A DNA stretch of 54,209 nucleotides from NCBI GenBank assembly GCA_003221455.1, contig QHRX01000011.1, positions 1 through 54,209 on the forward strand, written 5' to 3'. The notes under the pieces were generated by a model, which worked only from the letters and a program-made list of their open reading frames with translations, searched no databases and was not told where the DNA came from. A program made the translations under genes and the position numbers. Shown piece by piece: positions 12,701 to 20,180 of the stretch. The number at the start of each line of letters is the position of its first letter. Position 1 is the first letter of the stretch. Source of the stretch: Candidatus Rokuibacteriota bacterium. GTDB lineage: Bacteria > Methylomirabilota > Methylomirabilia > Rokubacteriales > CSP1-6.

Positions 12701-13921
12701 ATGATTGGCGCTCTGTCATTCAAATGGCAGATCCCCGCTGGGCTGGCTGGCACCCTCGTGGTGATCGCGGCCTGCTTCCTGCCGTCCACCGCGGCCGTCG
12801 CGGTCGCCGCGGTGGGCGGCGCCCTGATCGCCGCCGCCGTCCTCCCCTCCCTGCTGCGGCCGACGGCCATCCGGGCCAGCGAAGGCGAGCGCCTAGAGGC
12901 GATGGCGAACGCGTTCCAGGAGGGCATGCTCGACCTCTATTCGCTCTACGAGGTCGGCCAGACGATCAGCGCGTCCCTGCACCTCGATCAGCTCCTCACC
13001 ACGACGATGCGCCGGGTCGCGCAGACGACCGGGATCGAGAGCTACGGCCTCTTCGTGCACGAGGAGGAGAAGAACGGACTCGTGGCCAAGAGTGTGAGCG
13101 GCGCGGCGGCACAGACCCTGCAGCAGTTGAGCCTTCGACCCGGCGAGGGGTTGGCCGGACAGGTGTGCCGGACGCGGGTCCCCGAGATGCACACGGCGGC
13201 GGCGCCGATGCCGTGGCCCGATGTGCCACGCAGCGCGCGCTCGGTCATCGCGGTTCCGCTCATCGGGCGGGACCGCGTCCTCGGCGCGCTTCTTTTGTAC
13301 TCGGTATCGCCGTCGGCGTTCTCGGAGCGGGAGCTGGCGTACTTCACGGCGATCGGCAAGCAGCTCAGCATCGCCCTCGACAACGCGACCCTCCACCGCC
13401 GCGCGACCGAGCTCTCGTACCACGACCCCCTGACCGGCCTCTTCAACCGCCGCTACCTGGAGGAGGCGCTCGAAACCGAGGTCCGCCGGGCCGGGCGGTA
13501 TGCCCTCCCCCTGTCCCTCAACATGCTCGACATCGATCACTTCAAGGGCTTCAACGACACCTTCGGCCACACCCGCGGGGACGAGGTGCTGCGCGCCGTG
13601 AGCCAGCGGCTGCGGGAGCAGACCCGGAACGCCGACATCGTCACGCGCTACGGCGGCGAGGAGTTTGTCGTGATCCTGCCGATGACAACCAAGCCGCACG
13701 CGCGATTGGTGGCCGAGAAGCTTCGAGCCGCGATCGCGGCCGCCGTGATCGCCGACGCGGGCCCCGACGGCGCGCGGATCACGATCAGCGTCGGCGTGTC
13801 GACCTTCCCCGAGGACTCCTCCACGGCGACCGGGCTCGTGCAGGCGGCCGACGCCGCCCTCTACGCCGCCAAGGACCGGGGCCGAAACCGCGTGGAGGCG
13901 TTCAACGAGACCTCGACGTGA
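12701..13921 (+). CDS. GAF-GGDEF diguanylate cyclase
   Basis: The 406-residue product has two N-terminal hydrophobic helices (about residues 11-30 and 33-52), a coiled linker, a GAF sensor domain (about 85-230) and a GGDEF domain with GGEEF at 318-322. The allosteric I-site RxxD is present (RNAD, 309-312) five residues before the active site, so an active, product-inhibited cyclase making c-di-GMP is likely. The GAF ligand is unknown. The gene diverges from the rhomboid gene across 90 bases. Two PilZ-containing proteins, possible c-di-GMP receptors, are encoded at 18717-19463 and 19773-20153. Confidence 0.93.
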   Translation: MIGALSFKWQIPAGLAGTLVVIAACFLPSTAAVAVAAVGGALIAAAVLPSLLRPTAIRASEGERLEAMANAFQEGMLDLYSLYEVGQTISASLHLDQLLTTTMRRVAQTTGIESYGLFVHEEEKNGLVAKSVSGAAAQTLQQLSLRPGEGLAGQVCRTRVPEMHTAAAPMPWPDVPRSARSVIAVPLIGRDRVLGALLLYSVSPSAFSERELAYFTAIGKQLSIALDNATLHRRATELSYHDPLTGLFNRRYLEEALETEVRRAGRYALPLSLNMLDIDHFKGFNDTFGHTRGDEVLRAVSQRLREQTRNADIVTRYGGEEFVVILPMTTKPHARLVAEKLRAAIAAAVIADAGPDGARITISVGVSTFPEDSSTATGLVQAADAALYAAKDRGRNRVEAFNETST

Positions 13922-14179
13922 ATCCTTCCGCACCCGGCGCGCGTTAGACGCATAGGGGGTCACACCCGGCGGCCGGGCAGAATGCCGGAGGGAGGTCCGA
14001 GCCCGCCGGGGCACAACGCCGTCGGCCCCACCGGCTGGGCAGCCGTAAGTAGCCGGGAAACTTGATGGCCTCGCTCCCTTGGCCGTTGGCGCCCCGCTTG
14101 CACCGAGCGTAGGCATCGAAGTGAAGTCGCAAGGGCAGCAGATAGTTCAACACCTCACTAAGGAAGGGGAACGCCGAAC
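13922..14179 (+). promoter_or_regulatory. Structured 5' leader of the repeat-protein gene; possible riboswitch
   Basis: This 258-base stretch between the GGDEF gene and the repeat-protein gene is rich in short inverted repeats (CCCGG cgg CCGGG at about 13965-13977; CGGC/GCCG pairs near 14031-14045). Three blocks, gacgcataggg, gggcacaacgcc and gtagccggg, occur in the order of the conserved blocks of c-di-GMP-I (GEMM) riboswitches, but the spacing is longer than usual, no GNRA loop was identified and P1 pairing is not convincing. The likely RBS is aaggaagggga at 14160-14170. The riboswitch reading is weak. Confidence 0.25.
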
Positions 14180-14797
14180 ATGAGAAAGCTCCTCGCAACG
14201 CTGTTGACGGTGGCGGTCGCCGCGGCCTTCGTGCCGACGCTGAGCGACGCCGCATCCTCGTGTCCGCCTGAGGTCGCGCAGGCCAAGGAGCTGTTGACGA
14301 AGCAGACCCAAGCGTCACGGACACTGGCCGGCGCCCGGGAGGTCCAGGCCCCGCGCATGCAGGATGTCCAGGCCCCCAAGATGCAGGACGTGCAGGCCCC
14401 GCGGTCCCTGGCCGGAGCTAGGGAGATCCAGGCCCCGCGCATGCAAGACGTCCAGGCCCCCAAGATGCAGGACGTGCAGGCCCCGCGCGTGAGTGCCAAG
14501 GATGTCCAGGCCCCGCGCATGCAAGACGTCCAGGCCCCCAAGATGCAGGACGTGCAGGCCCCACGCATGCAGGATGTCCAGGCCCCCAAGATGCAGGATG
14601 TGCAGGCCCCGAAGATGCAGGATGTGCAGGCCCCACGCATGCAGGATGTCCAGGCGCCGCGGACGCTCGCCGGCGCCACCCAGATCGACGCCAGCAAGGC
14701 CGCCAAGCTCGTGAAGGAAGCCGAGGCGGCGTGCAAGGCGGGCGACATGAAGACCGCGAAGAGCAAGGCCGCGGCGGCAATCGCCCGGCTGAAGTAG
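14180..14797 (+). CDS. Secreted protein of tandem 8-residue MQDVQAPK/R repeats
   Basis: I do not recognise this family. The 205-residue product begins with a Sec signal peptide (MRKLLATLLTVAVAAAFVPT, cleavage probably after SDA, about residue 25). A short helical segment with one Cys (CPPEVAQAKELL) follows. About residues 47-165 are tandem units: ten exact MQDVQAP(K/R) octads interrupted by variants (LAGAREVQAPR, LAGAREIQAPR, VSAKDVQAPR). Each octad carries one Asp, one Lys or Arg and one Pro, so the array should be extended and near neutral. The C-terminal 40 residues (TQIDASKAAKLVKEAEAAC and onward) look alpha-helical and Lys/Ala-rich, like small periplasmic helical-hairpin proteins. It has a good RBS and its own terminator. 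A periplasmic or surface spacer role is a guess. Confidence 0.85.
   Translation: MRKLLATLLTVAVAAAFVPTLSDAASSCPPEVAQAKELLTKQTQASRTLAGAREVQAPRMQDVQAPKMQDVQAPRSLAGAREIQAPRMQDVQAPKMQDVQAPRVSAKDVQAPRMQDVQAPKMQDVQAPRMQDVQAPKMQDVQAPKMQDVQAPRMQDVQAPRTLAGATQIDASKAAKLVKEAEAACKAGDMKTAKSKAAAAIARLK
14340..14670 (+). repeat. 24-base coding tandem repeat
   Basis: Units of about 24 bases (atgcaggatgtccaggcccc followed by aag or cgc) repeat through the gene, with near-identical codons at most positions and gat/gac, gtc/gtg variants. The low synonymous divergence suggests recent expansion or ongoing homogenisation by slippage or unequal recombination. The period is a multiple of three, so copy number can change without frameshift. 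Confidence 0.9.
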
Positions 14798-14822
14798 CGG
14801 CCGCGTTCGGCGCGAATCTTCC

Positions 14823-14859
14823 GGGCTCCAGGGGCAGCGCCCCTGGAGCCCTTCGTTTT
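14823..14859 (+). terminator. Rho-independent terminator after the repeat-protein gene
   Basis: A perfect 13-bp stem (14823-14835 with 14839-14851; arms GGGCTCCAGGGGC and GCCCCTGGAGCCC) with an AGC loop is followed by TTCGTTTT. It lies 25 bases after the stop codon and separates the repeat-protein gene from the protease-rhodanese gene, so they are probably separate transcripts. Confidence 0.92.
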
Positions 14860-14895
14860 CCCGCCGGCTTCCCGGCCGGGGGAGCGCGAGGTAGA

Positions 14896-16491
14896 ATGCG
14901 GGCCATGGCGTTGCCCAAGGCGGCGCGAAGAGGCTCGGTCCTCGCGATAGTCGTGCTCGGGCTCTCGCTCGTCGGGCCCTCGCGCGCGCAAGGCAATCAC
15001 ATCTCCGTCCAGGAAGCGGTGCTGCGGGCGAAGCCCGCGGTGGCCCTCATCGTCTCCGAGGTCTCCGCCGACGTGCAGGTCGACTGCAACGGCGACCGCA
15101 CGCGCGTAGCTCCGACACCGTTTCGGGAAACTGGCACGGGCTGGGTGATCGACGCGCGCGGCTACCTCATCACCAACGGCCACGTGGTCCAGCCCGCGTA
15201 CACGCCCCCGATGTGGCTCATCTCCTCTCTGACCCGGAAGGGCGTCGAATCGGCCTGCGTGCCCATCATGCTCGCGCGGATGGGCGTGCAGCCCGGCGAC
15301 CGCCCCGACCTGGAGGAGCAGCTGAAGCGCCGCGCCTTCGACACGGCGCTCCCCACGGCGACCGCCAAACTCGACCCCAATATCTTCGTCGTGTTCTCGA
15401 ACGGGACCCGACTGCGGGCAGAAGTCAAGAAGTACAGTCCGCCGGTGCTCGGAGCCGAGATGTCGGGGCGCGACCTCGCGCTGCTCAAGGTAGACGCCAA
15501 CGACCTCCCGGTGCTCCCGCTCGGCGATTCGGGGAACGCGCAGATCGGGGACCCGGTTCACATCCTCGGCTTTCCGGGCGTGGTCCTCAGCCACGAGCTC
15601 CTGAATCAGAGCGCGCGGGTCGAAGCTTCGGTCACGAACGGCGCGATTTCCGGCTTCAAGCAGGACGTCGCCAACAACCCCGTCATCCAGACCGACGCAC
15701 CCGCCGCGTGGGGTAACAGCGGCGGCCCCGCCGTCAACGTCCACGGGGAAGTGACCGGGGTCCTCACGTTCGTGACCCTCGCGCCAGGGCCCGAGGGAAG
15801 CATTGTCCAGGGGTTCAACTTCATCATCCCCGCCGCGGCCGTCCGCGACTTCGTCCAAGGAACCGAGATCACGCTCGATGGCCGAAGCAGGTTCAACGAC
15901 CACTGGTTCGCGGGTCTCAAGGACTTCTTCGATCAGAGCTACCGGAGCGCGGCTCGCCACTTCCGGGCGGCGGACTCGGTGCAGCCGAACCTGCCCGACG
16001 TGAAGCGGATCCTCGCCGAGGCCGAGTCGCGACCGACGCCGATCCCCTGGGGCTGGCTGACAGGCGGGGTGACGGTCGCGAGCCTCGGCGCGTTCGGCGT
16101 CATGTGGGCACGCCGGCTTCAGCGGAACCGCTTCCGCATCGCCCCCGCGGAGGTCGTCCGTCTACTCGAGGATTCGCCGGAGCCGCCCGTCATCCTCGAC
16201 GTCCGATCGGCCAACTCGTACGCCAGGAGCCCACTGCGGATCCCCAACGCCGTTCACATCACACCGCAGGAGTTGCAGCAGGGCTCGACGGCCTTCAGGA
16301 TCGAGCCGCACCGCACCGTCGTCGCCTACTGCACCTGACCTGACGAGGCGACGAGCGCCAGTGTGGCGCGCGAGCTTCGAAAACTCGGGTACCGCGACGT
16401 GAGAATTCTGAGGGGCGGTCTCGGGAGCTGGGCCAACGCCGGGCTGCCGCTCGAGAGCAAGGTCCTGGAGCAGCCGGCGGCGCCCGCCTAG
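14896..16491 (+). CDS. HtrA-like membrane protease fused to rhodanese domain; probable selenoprotein (Sec481 at TGA)
   Basis: Reading through one in-frame TGA (16336-16338) gives a 531-residue protein. In order: an N-terminal signal or anchor (about residues 13-32); a trypsin-like HtrA/Do-type protease with His96 (ITNGHVV), Asp193 (GRDLALLKVD) and Ser275 (WGNSGGPAV) and no PDZ domain; a transmembrane helix (about 386-407); and a rhodanese domain (about 415-520) with VILDVRSANSY and RILRGGLGSWANAGLPLE. The TGA falls in YCT-TGA-PDEATSA, where related rhodaneses have YC-x-CPNEATSA; C-x5-S spacing from that position matches the catalytic rhodanese loop. After the TGA the frame and codon use stay normal to TAG at 16489-16491. 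A stem-loop with GUG loop follows (16344-16379). Start ATG 14896 has GAGGT just upstream; ATG 14905 is the alternative. If not Sec, the protein stops at residue 480 lacking the catalytic loop. Confidence 0.75.
16336..16379 (+). other. Candidate selenocysteine codon plus bacterial SECIS stem-loop
   Basis: The TGA at 16336-16338 is followed by a stem-loop that can be drawn by eye: lower stem 16344-16348 with 16375-16379 (one G-U), a small internal loop, then 16352-16353 with 16371-16372, an A-G mismatch, and a perfect upper stem 16355-16360 (GCGCCA) with 16364-16369 (TGGCGC). The apical loop is GTG at 16361-16363, 22 bases after the TGA. Bacterial SECIS elements sit directly after UGA inside the coding region, with a short apical loop starting with or near G about 16-37 bases away (from memory of the published model), so this fits. 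No selA, selB, selC or selD is in the window. Confidence 0.6.
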
Positions 16492-16826
16492 CCGCCCCGC
16501 CGGCCCGCGAGGAAGTGGAAGTGGAGGTGGTAGACGACCTGACCACCTTCCGGCCCGCAGTTGACGTTAACGCGATAGCCGCGCTCGGCGAAGCCCTTGC
16601 TCTCTCCGATCCGCCGCGCCACCAGGAAGCAGTGGCCGACCAGCGTGCGATCGTCCGGGGTCAGCGTCGCCACCGATTCGATGTGGCGCTTCGGGACGAT
16701 CAGGAGATGGATTGGCGCCTTGGGATAGATGTCCTTGAACGCCACGACCAGGTCGTCCTCGTACTCGATCTCGGCCGGGCTTTCACGCGCGGCGATCCGG
16801 CAGAAGAGGCAGGGCGCCTCCGGCAT
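16488..16826 (-). CDS. HIT family hydrolase (histidine triad)
   Basis: The 112-residue product starts MPEAPCLFCRIAARESPAEI and has the histidine triad HLHFHFLAG near its C-terminus, with the preceding NCGPEGGQVVYHLH context of HinT-type proteins. N-terminal Cys6 and Cys9 match the CxFC pair of zinc-binding HIT proteins. HinT enzymes hydrolyse purine nucleoside phosphoramidates. Its stop overlaps the readthrough stop of the protease-rhodanese gene in a shared CTAG (16488-16491), giving tightly convergent genes. Confidence 0.95.
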   Translation of the reverse strand: MPEAPCLFCRIAARESPAEIEYEDDLVVAFKDIYPKAPIHLLIVPKRHIESVATLTPDDRTLVGHCFLVARRIGESKGFAERGYRVNVNCGPEGGQVVYHLHFHFLAGRRGG

Positions 16827-16882
16827 GCGTGTATAATAGCGCGGCGCTGTCGCGACGGCGGGAGCGAAGGAGAGGCATCAGG

Positions 16883-16996
16883 ATGGGGACCTGCCCGAAA
16901 TGCAAGAAGCGGATTCGCCGCAACGGCAACCACGTGAAGCTGGGCTCGACCTGGTACCACAAGGCCTGCCCCTCCACACCCGCCAGCAAGTCGTAA
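16883..16996 (+). CDS. 37-residue zinc-ribbon-like protein
   Basis: A short gene encodes a 37-residue basic protein beginning MGTCPKCKKRIRRNGNH and ending with TWYHKACP and a short tail. It has CxxC (residues 4-7) and HxxC (about 26-29), a plausible four-ligand zinc site. A Shine-Dalgarno-like gaaggagagg precedes ATG 16883. It diverges from the HIT gene over 56 bases. I do not know its function; a nucleic-acid- or protein-binding zinc knuckle is inferred. Confidence 0.65.
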   Translation: MGTCPKCKKRIRRNGNHVKLGSTWYHKACPSTPASKS

Positions 16997-17021
16997 CCGC
17001 CGCGCCTTCGCGGCGCCGCCG
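16997..17021. terminator. Hairpin between convergent genes
   Basis: GCCGCG cctt CGCGGC (about 17000-17015) can form a short strong hairpin between the zinc-ribbon gene and the small lipoprotein gene, which converge here. No T-run is present on either strand, so termination is uncertain. Confidence 0.35.
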
Positions 17022-17189
17022 CTAACGGCCGAGCACACCGCCACTGTCCGCGCTTCCGCTTATGGCCTTCGGTGCGATCGGACCCGGCCCGCTGCGCTGG
17101 TCGTGGCCTGGCTCGGGCGGTATCGTCGCGCAGCCCCCGAGCGCGACAAGAAGCGCGACGCCGAAGCAGCCGAATACGATCCTCTGCAT
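17022..17189 (-). CDS. Small predicted lipoprotein (55 residues)
   Basis: The product MQRIVFGCFGVALLVALGGC plus 35 residues is a classical type II signal peptide with lipobox ALGGC (Cys20), followed by a Pro/Gly-rich tail with no recognisable fold. The ATG at 17189 has a G-rich upstream segment. Such small lipoproteins are common in high-GC Gram-negatives; function unknown. It lies downstream of the REC-STAS gene on the same strand, separated by 71 bases. Confidence 0.6.
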   Translation of the reverse strand: MQRIVFGCFGVALLVALGGCATIPPEPGHDQRSGPGPIAPKAISGSADSGGVLGR

Positions 17190-17260
17190 GGCGCACCCCC
17201 GACCTCGATGCGACACCCGTAGGACATCTGGACCGGGATGCTGGCGACAGGTACCGCAGG

Positions 17261-18118
17261 TCAGAGAAACGACGCGACTGCGTCCTGTCGGTTGGAGTAG
17301 ACGGCGATGTGATTGGCGAGACCGGTCAGCCGCAGGAGCCCGCAGACTTCGTCCTTGACGGCGCACAGCTTCAGGTCGCCCCCGATCGTGCGCGCTTCCT
17401 TCATGGCGGACACGAGTGCTCCGAGGCCGGAGCTGTCCACGTAGCCGACGGCGACGAGATCGATCAGGAGCTTCGACGCGCCGCGCTCAATCAGCTCGGC
17501 GAGCATCACCTTCATCTGGCTGGCCGCCCCCGCGTCGAGGTTCCGCTTCGGGGTGACGATCGTGACCCCTTGTACCTGGCAGAACGCGAAGGCGACCGGA
17601 TCGGGCTCGTCGAACAGCTTGAGCGTGTTCATGCTCGACCGAACGGCGTGATCGAGCTGGTCGAGGTTGAACGGCTTGAACACATAGTCGACGGCCCCCA
17701 CCTGGAGTGTCGCCTGCGCCAGCGCGAGCTCTTGCGCGCCTCCGATGGCGATGACGGCCACCTTCGGGTCGTCTCGGCGGATGCACTTCAGCATCTCGAG
17801 ACCGTCCTTGCCGGGAAGCCCGAGATCGAGAAGCACGACGTCCGGATGGTTGTGGCGCACTGCGGCGAGGGCGTCCTCCGCGTTGCTGGCCTGCCGCACA
17901 CAGTACCCCTCTTCCGTGAAGTAGTCGGTCAGCAGCGTGCGGACCCACGACTCGTCGTCAACGACCAGGATCTTCCCCCCGCCTCGCAAGCTCTTCCGCA
18001 ACCCCCGCCTCGCGCTCAACGCGCGCGCGGCGGCCGGCGCGTCCGCCGCCCCCAGCGGGTCGCGCCGGAGGGGGACGCCTTCGGCATCCGAGCTCGTCAG
18101 TTCGGCTGGTTGAGACAT
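17261..18118 (-). CDS. Response regulator receiver - STAS domain protein
   Basis: The 285-residue product has an N-terminal disordered stretch, a receiver domain (about residues 48-165) with acidic pocket Asp54/Asp55, phosphoacceptor Asp98 (VVLLDLGLPG) and Lys148 (FKPF), then a STAS domain (about 183-285) like anti-anti-sigma factors, with the phosphorylatable serine motif VDSSGLGAL (Ser229/Ser230). This joins two-component input to a partner-switching output. The partner kinase or anti-sigma factor is not in the window. The receiver shares the LALAQ/LALAR and FKPF-DLDQL style of the PilZ-REC protein at 18717-19463, so the two probably arose by domain shuffling of one receiver. Confidence 0.88.
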   Translation of the reverse strand: MSQPAELTSSDAEGVPLRRDPLGAADAPAAARALSARRGLRKSLRGGGKILVVDDESWVRTLLTDYFTEEGYCVRQASNAEDALAAVRHNHPDVVLLDLGLPGKDGLEMLKCIRRDDPKVAVIAIGGAQELALAQATLQVGAVDYVFKPFNLDQLDHAVRSSMNTLKLFDEPDPVAFAFCQVQGVTIVTPKRNLDAGAASQMKVMLAELIERGASKLLIDLVAVGYVDSSGLGALVSAMKEARTIGGDLKLCAVKDEVCGLLRLTGLANHIAVYSNRQDAVASFL

Positions 18119-18716
18119 CGCCCAGGCTCCCTTTGGGTGGTATTGGAAACTGCGAGCAGGAGCAAGTGCAAGCAGGGCGCCAGCGTGTAACCACTCGGAT
18201 TACTGGACGACGCCCGTCGCTCGCGGCACTTTGAGACACAAATCGCGGTTGGGGGGTGCCACGCCGACATTTGATGCTGTCGAGGCACCGGACCGACCGT
18301 TCCTCTGCCCAGTCTGACGGGGGACGCTGCGTCTGGCCTGACATCCCCGGTCGCTCAGAAGAGAGATCCTCGGCCAGCCTTCGGGCTCCCGCCAACGGCC
18401 GAGCCGCCATCGGGGGCGGAGTCATGGACCGTGACGGCTGGAATGCCCTGACGAGCGCCGGCTCGCTCCGCTTAGACCGGGACGCAACCGACAGGTTCAG
18501 GCCGGCGCGCGTCGTTCCCTAGACAGTTCGGCCGGGGGTCTCCCGACAGCCGGCGGTACCCACGTGCGGCGTGTCTTACCGCGTTCGGCCCGCTCTCGGC
18601 CAGCTTGAGCGCCGCGCAGTCAGGGCCGGCCGTGGAACGGCGTCACTCAGGTCTGGCGCGCGCAACAACGTTTACACCGCCGCCATCGCCATCTCGTCCG
18701 GCGCATCCGTTCGCTC
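18119..18716. other. Non-coding stretch between two receiver genes
   Basis: No convincing gene is seen in these about 600 bases. Open frames exist on both strands but have biased, low-complexity Arg/Ala/Ser translations typical of antisense or non-coding high-GC DNA. The promoter of the REC-STAS gene should lie in the left part. A gagcaggagcaagtgcaagcagg purine-rich run precedes it, but no clear RBS was recognised. Confidence 0.5.
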
Positions 18717-19463
18717 TCATCGCGAAACCAGGCCCATGCTTGACGCGACCGCCTGACCGAGACGATCCAGGTCGAATGGTTTGAAGAGGCAGTCTGTCGC
18801 GCCGAGTTCGAAGCCGAGGCGGGCGAGGGCCAGCTCCCGGTTCCCCGTCAGGATGATGACGCCGATCGTCGGCGCCTCCTGGTGGATGCGTCTCAGCACG
18901 TCGAGGGCGTCGGCACCGGCCAGTCCCATGTCGAGCAGGAGCAGATGAGGATGCCACGCTTGTATCGCGTCGAAGATGTCCTCGACGGCAGCGTGGACCT
19001 GAACCACCCGGGCGCCGTCGTACGCTAGGTACTCGCTGACCAACTGCCGACGTGAGGACTCATCGTCGACGACGAGAATCGTGATACGCCCCTGTCGAGT
19101 GACCGCCGGGCGTACGGGCGCCAATGGGAGGAGTGCCGAGTGCTCGGGAGTCCCCGATGTCGATGCCGTGGGGGCACTGAGCGGGATGGGAAGCTCGTCC
19201 TTGACCTCCAGGCCGACTCCATAGAGGTGGCCGAGGTCCCGCACCACCGCGATGAAGTGAAACTCCTCCGGGCTGCCCGGGCATATGGTGAGACCGCAGA
19301 CATCGTTGAGTTCCAGAATTCCGGCCGGGAGGCGGTCCAGGAGCACTCGGGCACCGTGAATGCTGGCGTCGACCGTCCGTCCGGCGATGAACGTATTCTC
19401 CCGGACCCACAAGCGGACCGGCCACGCCACCGAATAGCGCTCCTGCCGCCGACGTTCTCCCAC
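18717..19463 (-). CDS. PilZ - response regulator receiver protein
   Basis: The 248-residue product has an N-terminal PilZ domain (residues 3-92) with the c-di-GMP motif RRRQER and the DASIHG version of (D/N)xSxxG, then a Pro/Ser linker and a receiver domain (about 125-245) with DD134-135 region (VVDDES), phosphoacceptor Asp178 (LLLLDMGLAG) and Lys228 (FKPFD). The domain order PilZ-REC is less common than REC-PilZ. It may integrate c-di-GMP with phosphorylation. It diverges from the lone PilZ gene at 19773. Confidence 0.88.
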   Translation of the reverse strand: MGERRRQERYSVAWPVRLWVRENTFIAGRTVDASIHGARVLLDRLPAGILELNDVCGLTICPGSPEEFHFIAVVRDLGHLYGVGLEVKDELPIPLSAPTASTSGTPEHSALLPLAPVRPAVTRQGRITILVVDDESSRRQLVSEYLAYDGARVVQVHAAVEDIFDAIQAWHPHLLLLDMGLAGADALDVLRRIHQEAPTIGVIILTGNRELALARLGFELGATDCLFKPFDLDRLGQAVASSMGLVSR

Positions 19464-19772
19464 CGGGCCTCCCTCTGACGCGCTCGGCGCGCGCTCCGAC
19501 CGTTAGGGCCAGCAAGAAGGGCGCCATCCAGCCCCGCCCGCGCAACGAGTGATGAACGGGACATTCGTTTCAAGGCGAGGGCGCCGCCCATGCCACGGCG
19601 CCGATCCGCGGACACGATTTGGCATGTCAGAGTGAGCGCCACTGTCAGGTTGACGCCCCGCCCTGAGACCCTCGGTCCGTAAGTCGCGCTCGGCCAGAAC
19701 TTTTCTGCTGGCACTGGCCTTGCTGGTTGTCGACGAGCCCGGGCGGCGTCGCGCGGGTACCTGAGAGGGATT
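19464..19772. promoter_or_regulatory. Divergent intergenic region between two PilZ genes
   Basis: About 309 bases separate the PilZ-REC gene (minus) from the PilZ gene (plus). Promoters for both should be here. A short AT-richer patch (acttttctgctgg near 19697) is visible, but no consensus -35/-10 pair was identified. No coding capacity is evident. Confidence 0.4.
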
Positions 19773-20153
19773 ATGGCTGACGGGTCGCCAACGCGGATCC
19801 CAGAGGAACAGGCGCCTGGCACCACGGGTGACGGCGCGGAGCGCCGTCGCGACCCGCGTCTGTCGGCCTCTTGGCTCGTCGAGGTATGGCTCCACGACGA
19901 CGTGTTTGCAACTGGCTGCATTGTCGACGTGAGCACGCGGGGGCTCTGCGTGAAGACTTCGGACACGGCCGGAAACGTCATGAGGACAGGCGAGCTCTGC
20001 CGCCTCAAGATCCACACGGACTCGGGCGTGCTCGCGTGCACCGGAGAGATTCGGAATATCGACCAGCGAGGCATCCAGTTCGAAGTTAGGGAAAGCTCAG
20101 CGCCCTGGTTGCCAACCGCGACCACACCGGGGGATCATCCAAGCGAAGCGTGA
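19773..20153 (+). CDS. PilZ domain protein
   Basis: The 126-residue product carries RRRDPR (residues 24-29) and DVSTRG (52-57), the two motifs of c-di-GMP-binding PilZ domains, followed by the beta-barrel strands (LCRLKIHTDSGVLACTGEI; GIQFEV) and a short disordered tail. No other domain is present. It is a candidate receptor for c-di-GMP made by the GGDEF protein encoded 7 kb upstream. ATG 19773 follows agagggatt. Confidence 0.85.
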   Translation: MADGSPTRIPEEQAPGTTGDGAERRRDPRLSASWLVEVWLHDDVFATGCIVDVSTRGLCVKTSDTAGNVMRTGELCRLKIHTDSGVLACTGEIRNIDQRGIQFEVRESSAPWLPTATTPGDHPSEA

Positions 20154-20180
20154 CAGGGGGGATTCCGCGCCCCCGCTCCT

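Noticed and set aside
14340-14670. Regular 24-base direct repeats that could suggest a CRISPR or VNTR array
   Set aside because: The repeats are contiguous without spacers, their period is a multiple of three and they encode an in-frame octapeptide within a gene with signal peptide, RBS and terminator.
16336-16338. Treating the TGA simply as the true stop of the protease gene
   Set aside because: It would cut the rhodanese domain just before its catalytic loop while 50 more well-conserved codons follow in frame; error or pseudogene remain possible and are noted in the finding.
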